Positions 59,309 to 64,000 of a DNA stretch of 64,000 nt are shown here, in pieces (position 1 is the stretch's first letter; each line of letters starts with the position of its first letter). Source of the DNA: DASRSS01 sp035765515 (GTDB taxonomy: Bacteria; Actinomycetota; Actinomycetes; Mycobacteriales; Jatrophihabitantaceae). The position numbers and the translations under genes are program-made. Under the pieces are notes generated by a model, which saw nothing but the letters and a program-made list of their open reading frames with translations, was not told the origin of the DNA and did not search any database. Where the stretch lies: the NCBI GenBank assembly GCA_035765515.1, contig DASTXN010000157.1, forward strand, positions 1-64,000. The letters run 5' to 3'.

Positions 59309-60780
59309 TGACCTTGAGCCCTCCCGCTGCAGTCAGCGGCGGTGCGGGCGCCTTACTGATCGCCGGCACCACGTCCGACGCCGGCAAGAGCGTCGTGACC
59401 ACCGGGCTGTGCCGCGCGTTCGCCCGCCGCGGCATCCGGGTCGCGCCGTTCAAGGCGCAGAACATGTCGAACAACTCGATGGTGTGCGGCACCGGCGACG
59501 GACGGTTCGCGGAGATCGGGCGCGCGCAGTGGGTGCAGGCGCTCGCCGCCGGGGTCACGCCGGACGCGGCGATGAACCCGGTGCTGCTCAAGCCGGGCAG
59601 CGACCAGCGCAGCCATGTCGTGCTGCGCGGGCAGCCGGCCGGCGCTATCGACTCGGCCGACTGGCAGACCGGCCGCGACCACCTGGCGCGCACGGCGTAC
59701 GCGGCGTACGACGAGCTGGCGGCGCACTTCGAGGTCGTGCTCGCCGAGGGCGCCGGGAGCCCCGCGGAGATCAACCTGCGGGAACACGACTACGTGAACA
59801 TGGGGCTGGCGCGCCACGCGGGTATGCCGGTCGTCGTCGTCGGAGACATCGATCGCGGCGGCGTGTTCGCGGCCTTCTACGGGACGGTCGCCCTGCTCGA
59901 ACCGGCCGACCAGGCCCTCGTCGCCGGCTTCGTGGTCAACAAGTTCCGCGGCGACCGTCGGCTCCTGTCCCCCGGCCTCGAGCAGATCCAGTCGCTCACG
60001 GATCGCCGAGTGTTCGGGGTCCTGCCGTGGGACGCCGCGTTGTGGCTCGACTCGGAGGACGCCCTCGATCTGGACGGCCGGCGCAGCGCGTCCGGACCTG
60101 GCTTCCGCGTAGCCGTCGTGCGGCTGCCGCGGATAAGCAACTTCACCGACGTCGACGCGCTCGGCCTCGAGCCGGACCTAGACGTGGTGTTCGCGTCCGG
60201 TCCGCGCGACATCGCCGACGCCGATCTCGTGGTCGTGCCGGGCACCCGCGCGACGCTGGCCGACCTCGGCTGGCTGCGCGACCGCGGGCTGGCCGACGCC
60301 ATCGTCGCGCACGCCCGCCGGGGCCGTCCGGTGCTGGGCATCTGCGGCGGCTTCCAGATGCTCGGCCGCCGGATCCGCGATGCGGACGGTGTCGAGGGGC
60401 CGGCCGGGACCGTCGTCGACGGGCTCGGGCTGCTCGACGTACGCACCGACTTCGCCGCGCACAAGACGCTGGGGCTGCCGGCCGGCACCTTCGGCGGCGT
60501 GCCTGTCGGCGGATACGAGATCCACCACGGCACCGTCACTGCCGGGCCCGCGGTCACCGAGTTCCCCGGCGGCGCCCGGTCCGGTCAGGTGTTCGGGACG
60601 ATGTGGCACGGCAGCCTGGAAGGAGACGCCTTCCGCGGCGCGTTCCTCGCCGAGGTGCTGCAGCGCCCACCGAGCCAGGTCAGCTTCCCGGCCGCGCGCG
60701 AAGCGAGACTGGACCGGCTGGCCGACCTCGTCGAAGAACACCTCGACGTACCCGCGCTTGTCGCCCTCGCCGGCCGATAA
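59308..60780 (+). CDS. cobQ: Cobyric acid synthase (CobQ/CbiP)
   Basis: A 490-residue glutamine-dependent amidotransferase that amidates four side chains of adenosylcobyrinic acid diamide. N-terminal dethiobiotin-synthetase-like domain: GTTSDAGKSVVTTGLCR, FKAQNMSNNS, EGAGSPAEINL; C-terminal triad-type glutaminase: nucleophile Cys in VLGICGGFQMLG and the His in GYEIHHG and MWHGSLEGDAFR. ATG 59308 shares one base with the CobT stop. Last gene of the cobalamin cluster. Confidence 0.95.
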   Translation: MTLSPPAAVSGGAGALLIAGTTSDAGKSVVTTGLCRAFARRGIRVAPFKAQNMSNNSMVCGTGDGRFAEIGRAQWVQALAAGVTPDAAMNPVLLKPGSDQRSHVVLRGQPAGAIDSADWQTGRDHLARTAYAAYDELAAHFEVVLAEGAGSPAEINLREHDYVNMGLARHAGMPVVVVGDIDRGGVFAAFYGTVALLEPADQALVAGFVVNKFRGDRRLLSPGLEQIQSLTDRRVFGVLPWDAALWLDSEDALDLDGRRSASGPGFRVAVVRLPRISNFTDVDALGLEPDLDVVFASGPRDIADADLVVVPGTRATLADLGWLRDRGLADAIVAHARRGRPVLGICGGFQMLGRRIRDADGVEGPAGTVVDGLGLLDVRTDFAAHKTLGLPAGTFGGVPVGGYEIHHGTVTAGPAVTEFPGGARSGQVFGTMWHGSLEGDAFRGAFLAEVLQRPPSQVSFPAAREARLDRLADLVEEHLDVPALVALAGR

Positions 60781-60819
60781 CGGCGTTCGCGCCTCCGGCC
60801 GGTGGTCCGCGGTGCGCAG

Positions 60820-61305
60820 CTAACGCGTCGGCCGGCTTCGGCGAACCGCTTGGTCCCCGGTCGATTCCTCGTCGCTCAGCCGCGTCCAGATGTCGGCGAG
60901 TCGGGACAGGTCCTTCTGGTCGAGGCGGTCGAAGAACAGCTCGCGGAGCTGGCCGTGCTGCTTGCGCCAGGCCTTGCGCAGCAGGGCGCGGCCCTCTCTG
61001 GTCAGCACCGCCTCGCTGCCCCGGCCGTCAACGGCCGACGGGCGGCGTTGGATCAGGCCACGGCGCTCCAAACGATCGGCGAGCCGGGTGAACCCGCCGC
61101 TGGACATCAAGCGGCGCTCGGCCAGCTCGGACATCCGCATCCCCGTCGGGCCCGCCTCGCCGAGCAGCGCCAGCACGCTGTACTCGGCCATGCTCACGTC
61201 CACCGTGGCCAGCCCGGCCTCCAGGGCGCGCCACAGCCTGTCGTGGGTGAGCAGGAAGCCGCGCCATGCCGCATCCTCCAGCGCGCTCAGTGCGTCCGTC
61301 GCCAT
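60820..61305 (-). CDS. MarR-family transcriptional regulator
   Basis: A 161-residue winged-HTH protein: ATVDVSMAEYSVLALLGEAG, MSELAERRLMSSGGFTRLADRLE (recognition helix) and LIQRRPSAVDGRGSEAVLT (wing). MarR proteins are usually repressors released by phenolics or oxidants. ATG 61305. It diverges from the flavin monooxygenase pair with two palindromes between, so it most likely controls that pair and itself. Confidence 0.92.
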   Translation of the reverse strand: MATDALSALEDAAWRGFLLTHDRLWRALEAGLATVDVSMAEYSVLALLGEAGPTGMRMSELAERRLMSSGGFTRLADRLERRGLIQRRPSAVDGRGSEAVLTREGRALLRKAWRKQHGQLRELFFDRLDQKDLSRLADIWTRLSDEESTGDQAVRRSRPTR

Positions 61306-61325
61306 GGACGGAACTCTAGCTTTCC

Positions 61326-61409
61326 CAACCGGTTGCGGCGCGTGGACGGAACACTCGCGGCAATCGGAATTAGATCCATCGCCCACGACGTTATTTGCCT
61401 GTGCAGGCA
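61326..61409. promoter_or_regulatory. Candidate MarR operators
   Basis: The 144-bp divergent gap holds a perfect 10-bp palindrome CAACCGGTTG (61326-61335) and an inverted repeat TGCCTG-TG-CAGGCA (61396-61409) set in AT-rich flanks (TTATT and GTTTTT). Both have the short palindrome form expected for MarR dimers; which one is used is unknown. Confidence 0.5.
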
Positions 61410-61449
61410 GTTTTTCCGTCCGGCAGGCGACTGGGAAAGGGGCAGGGCC

Positions 61450-62511
61450 ATGAGTTTCGAGATCGGCATCATGACGTTCGGCGAGGTGACCAGGGATCCC
61501 GTCAGCGGGCAGCTTCCGTCACCGCGGCAGCGAGTCCGGGAGACGATCGAGCAGGCGCAGCTGGCCGATGAGGTCGGCCTGGACGTGTTCGGTGTCGGCG
61601 AGCACCATCGCGGCGATTTCGTCGGATCCGCACCCACGATCCTGCTCGCTGCGGCGGCGCAGGCGACGAAGAACATCCGGCTGACCAGCTCGGTGACCGT
61701 CCTCAGTTCCGAGGACCCGGTGCGGGTATGGGAGCAGTTCGCCACCATCGACCTGCTCTCGGCCGGCCGGGCCGAGATCATCGCGGGGCGCGGCTCGTAC
61801 ACGGAGTCCTTCCCGCTGTTCGGCTACGACCTGGCCGACTACGCAGACCTCTTCCGCGAGAAGCTCGACCTGCTACTCAAGATCCGCGAGCAGAACCCGT
61901 TGACCTGGTCCGGACGGTTCCGGCCACCGCTGGTCGACGCCGACATCGCACCGCGCGCGGACGGCGAGCCGATCCCGATCTGGGTGGGCGTCGGCGGTTC
62001 ACCCGTGTCCGCGGTCAGCACCGGGCGGCTCGGACTGCCGATGGCGCTCGCGCTGCTGCTCGGGCCGATCACGTTCCACCAGCAGACCGTGGAGCTGTAC
62101 CGGGCCGCCGCCGCGCAGGCCGGACATGACGCCGCGAACCTGCCGATCAGCATCAACGCCCACGGCTACGTCGGCCGCACCAGCCAGGAAGCGCGGGACA
62201 CGATGTACCCCTACTTCGCGCAGGGAATGGCCGACAACAACCACCAGCGGGGTGCCGGTGTGTCGATCCCGCGGGCGGCGTTCGACGCACAGGCGGGCCC
62301 GCGGTCCGGGCTCCTCGTCGGCAGCACCCAGGAACTCGTCGACAAGCTGCTCGCGTATCACGAGCTCTACGGCGTGACCCGCACGATCATTCAGATGGGC
62401 TTCGGCGGGATGCCGCAAGCGCAGCATCTCGAAGCGATCGAGCGGCTGGGCACCGAGGTCGCGCCCGCGGTGCGCCGTGAGGTGGACCGGCAGACCGGAC
62501 GCGCAGCATGA
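61450..62511 (+). CDS. LLM-class FMN-dependent luciferase-like monooxygenase
   Basis: A 353-residue bacterial-luciferase-like TIM barrel: FEIGIMTFGEVTRDP, DVFGVGEHHRGDFVGSAP, RLTSSVTVLSSEDPVRVWEQ and SAGRAEIIAGRGSYTESFPLFG. It uses reduced FMN and oxygen to oxidise an organic substrate. The gene and its downstream FMN reductase match the CE1758/CE1759 type of pair known from corynebacteria. ATG 61450; stop overlaps the reductase start. Confidence 0.92.
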   Translation: MSFEIGIMTFGEVTRDPVSGQLPSPRQRVRETIEQAQLADEVGLDVFGVGEHHRGDFVGSAPTILLAAAAQATKNIRLTSSVTVLSSEDPVRVWEQFATIDLLSAGRAEIIAGRGSYTESFPLFGYDLADYADLFREKLDLLLKIREQNPLTWSGRFRPPLVDADIAPRADGEPIPIWVGVGGSPVSAVSTGRLGLPMALALLLGPITFHQQTVELYRAAAAQAGHDAANLPISINAHGYVGRTSQEARDTMYPYFAQGMADNNHQRGAGVSIPRAAFDAQAGPRSGLLVGSTQELVDKLLAYHELYGVTRTIIQMGFGGMPQAQHLEAIERLGTEVAPAVRREVDRQTGRAA

Positions 62512-63149
62512 GCACCCCACGGGCCGCCGCCGCGCTATCCAGGCAGGACGGCGCGGCGACACTGCGCGTCGTCGTGGTCAACGGCAGCCCGCACGAGAAG
62601 TCCAAGACGATGGGCCTGGTCGACGTCGCGCTGGACACGCTGCAGAAACTGGTCCCGATCACCGTCCACCGGATCGACGTCTACCGGCTCGGTGCCGGCT
62701 TCACCGAGGCGACCGAACGCGACGAGGCCACACCGGAGGTCGAGGCCGAGCTGCGGGCAGCCGAGACCGCCGACCTGCTCGTCGCGGCGACCCCCGTCTA
62801 CCGAGGCTCCTACACCGGCATGTTCAAGCACTTCTTCGATCTCGTCGACCAGTACGCACTCGCGAACAAACTCGTCCTGCTGACCGCGACCGGCGGCAGC
62901 GACCACCATGCCCTCGCACTGGAGCACGAGCTCCGCCCACTGTTCGGCTTCTTCCAGGCGATGACCATCCCGGTCGCGATCTTCGCTTCCGGCGGCGACT
63001 TCGACGGCACGACACTGCTCAATCCCCGCGTGTACGGACGGATCGAGATGGCGCTCACGGACGTCGCCGCACTGCTCACGCAGCGGGCCCAGGAGGCCGA
63101 TGGCAACGGTCACTTCGGGGACTCCCCTGTTGAGCTGACCGACCGCTAA
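62508..63149 (+). CDS. NADPH-dependent FMN reductase (partner of the LLM monooxygenase)
   Basis: A 213-residue flavodoxin-like reductase: VVVNGSPHEKSKTMGLVD (phosphate loop), LLVAATPVYRGSYTGMFKHFFD and LLTATGGSDHHALALEHELRPLFGFF, as in SsuE/MsuE and CE1759-type FMN reductases. It supplies FMNH2 to the coupled monooxygenase (ATGA overlap). Confidence 0.92.
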   Translation: MSTPRAAAALSRQDGAATLRVVVVNGSPHEKSKTMGLVDVALDTLQKLVPITVHRIDVYRLGAGFTEATERDEATPEVEAELRAAETADLLVAATPVYRGSYTGMFKHFFDLVDQYALANKLVLLTATGGSDHHALALEHELRPLFGFFQAMTIPVAIFASGGDFDGTTLLNPRVYGRIEMALTDVAALLTQRAQEADGNGHFGDSPVELTDR

Positions 63150-63188
63150 CCGCCGTCGTGTCCGCCCCCGCGTCTGCCGAGCCGCCGC

Positions 63189-63212
63189 GATGACGTCATC
63201 CGTTCGGATGAC
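63189..63212. promoter_or_regulatory. Nested palindromes upstream of the ABC ATPase
   Basis: GATGACGTCATC (63189-63200) is a perfect 12-bp palindrome, and GTCATCCG-TT-CGGATGAC (63195-63212) an 8-bp inverted repeat sharing half of it. Located in the 153-bp gap before the ABC gene. It may be an operator, or the second repeat a weak terminator for the reductase gene; no U-run follows. Confidence 0.45.
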
Positions 63213-63302
63213 CGGTGGCTGCGAAAGACACCTCGCCGGAGTGACGCACTGATCCGGCCCGCTTCCTAGGCTCGAGTTCTCAACAAGACTCTCGGAGGAC
63301 AC

Positions 63303-64000
63303 GTGATCAGGGCGAACGGGCTGACGAAGCGGTATGGCGAGAAGGTGGCGGTCGACAACCTGACCTTCACCGTCCGCCCAGGCATGGTGACCGGCTTCCT
63401 CGGCCCCAACGGTGCCGGCAAGTCCACGACAATGCGGATGATCTTGGGGTTGGACTCGCCCACCTCGGGGTCGGTCATCGTGAACGGCAAACCGTTCGCC
63501 GAGCACAAGCGTCCCTTGGCGCAGGTTGGCGGGTTGTTGGAGGCCCGGGCCGTCCACCCCGGTCGGTCGGCGCGCAATCACCTGCTGGCGATTGCGGCGA
63601 CCGCTCGAATCAGCGCAAAGCGAGTCGATCAGGTGATCGACATGGTCGGGCTGAGTGACGTCGCAGGGCGCCGCGCCGGGGCGTTCTCGCTCGGGATGGG
63701 ACAGCGGCTCGGGATCGCCTCCGCGTTGTTGGCAGATCCGCAGACGCTGATCCTCGATGAGCCGGTCAACGGACTCGACCCTGACGGCGTGCTGTGGATC
63801 CGCAATCTACTCAAGGGGTTGGCCGCCGAAGGACGCACGGTGTTCTTGTCCTCGCACTTGATGAGCGAGATGGCGCTGACCGCAGATCACGTCATCCTCG
63901 TCGGCAAGGGCAGATTGCTGCGCGACGAGTCGATGGCCGCTTTCATCGCCTCGGCGTCCTCGGATGTCGTGCGTGTCCGTTCGCCGCAGGCCGACCGGCT
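63303..64000 (+). CDS. ABC transporter ATP-binding protein (BcrA/antibiotic type), cut by right edge
   Basis: At least 232 residues are present; the 3' end is outside the window. IRANGLTKRYGEKVAVDNL opens the domain; Walker A GPNGAGKST, signature FSLGMGQRLG and Walker B TLILDEPVNGLDPDG with switch His in LSSHLMSEM are intact. The LGMGQR form is typical of BcrA/CcmA-like ATPases that pair with a separate ABC-2 permease, expected just downstream. GTG 63303 has GGAGG five bases upstream. Confidence 0.93.
   Translation, partial: MIRANGLTKRYGEKVAVDNLTFTVRPGMVTGFLGPNGAGKSTTMRMILGLDSPTSGSVIVNGKPFAEHKRPLAQVGGLLEARAVHPGRSARNHLLAIAATARISAKRVDQVIDMVGLSDVAGRRAGAFSLGMGQRLGIASALLADPQTLILDEPVNGLDPDGVLWIRNLLKGLAAEGRTVFLSSHLMSEMALTADHVILVGKGRLLRDESMAAFIASASSDVVRVRSPQADR

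Overview
The window is about 70% GC. Genes are tightly packed with many ATGA, GTGA and TTGA stop/start overlaps, and GTG or TTG starts are common. An ECF sigma factor resembling mycobacterial SigG, a VOC protein resembling mycobacterial CFP30B, an RGCVC-type mini-protein and a large LuxR-type ATPase regulator all point to a free-living, heterotrophic Actinomycetota chromosome (Frankia/Jatrophihabitans-like or related soil lineage; the genus cannot be fixed from sequence alone). No rRNA, tRNA, transposase, phage gene or CRISPR array was seen.

Layout. 1-4.9 kb: a LacI regulator cut by the left edge with a tandem operator, a YbdK-type carboxylate-amine ligase, a broken M20 peptidase, a methyltransferase, a haem-oxygenase-like iron enzyme convergent with a CDGSH iron-sulfur protein, and a lipoprotein. 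5.0-9.5 kb: an Asp-box beta-propeller coupled to a ubiquitin-like MoaD/ThiS protein, then a coupled TIGR03086 / DHFR-like / double-VOC set facing a SigG-like sigma factor. 9.5-13.4 kb: a polar amino acid ABC transporter operon with an MFS exporter as its last gene. 13.5-21.3 kb: a DeoR regulator and a divergent, fully coupled sugar operon (ketose 3-epimerase, PfkB kinase, FGGY kinase, aldo/keto reductase, two FAD amine/amino-acid oxidase homologues). 21.4-30.7 kb: a MazF-type toxin-antitoxin pair, DUF2237, a lipoprotein amidase, a large LuxR regulator, an MFS protein, a secreted glycine-rich protein, a STAS protein and a DinB protein.

30.7-37.4 kb is a xylo-oligosaccharide locus: a GH8 enzyme of the reducing-end exo-oligoxylanase type (with an apparent frameshift behind its signal peptide), a ROK repressor and a 1206-residue secreted GH3 enzyme followed by a strong terminator. 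37.6-38.9 kb holds an RGCVC-like mini-protein coupled to a glycosyltransferase. 39.0-48.1 kb is an eight-gene peptide-scavenging operon (M20, amidohydrolase, Dpp/Opp transporter, M19 dipeptidase) with a divergent double Lrp-type regulator.

49.5-50.7 kb is a scar: a VOC gene, a TetR gene with several lesions, and a 170-bp near-identical copy of the 3' end of the 38-kb glycosyltransferase. 50.8-60.8 kb is a cobalamin uptake, salvage and remodelling cluster (CbiB/CobD, a B12 riboswitch, BtuF-C-D, CobO, CbiZ, CobU, CobS, CobC-like, CobT, CobQ). The right end has a MarR regulator divergent from a two-component flavin monooxygenase/FMN reductase pair, then an ABC ATPase cut by the edge. Overall this is a scavenging region: amino acids, peptides, ketoses, xylo-oligosaccharides and corrinoids are imported and processed, each under a local regulator.
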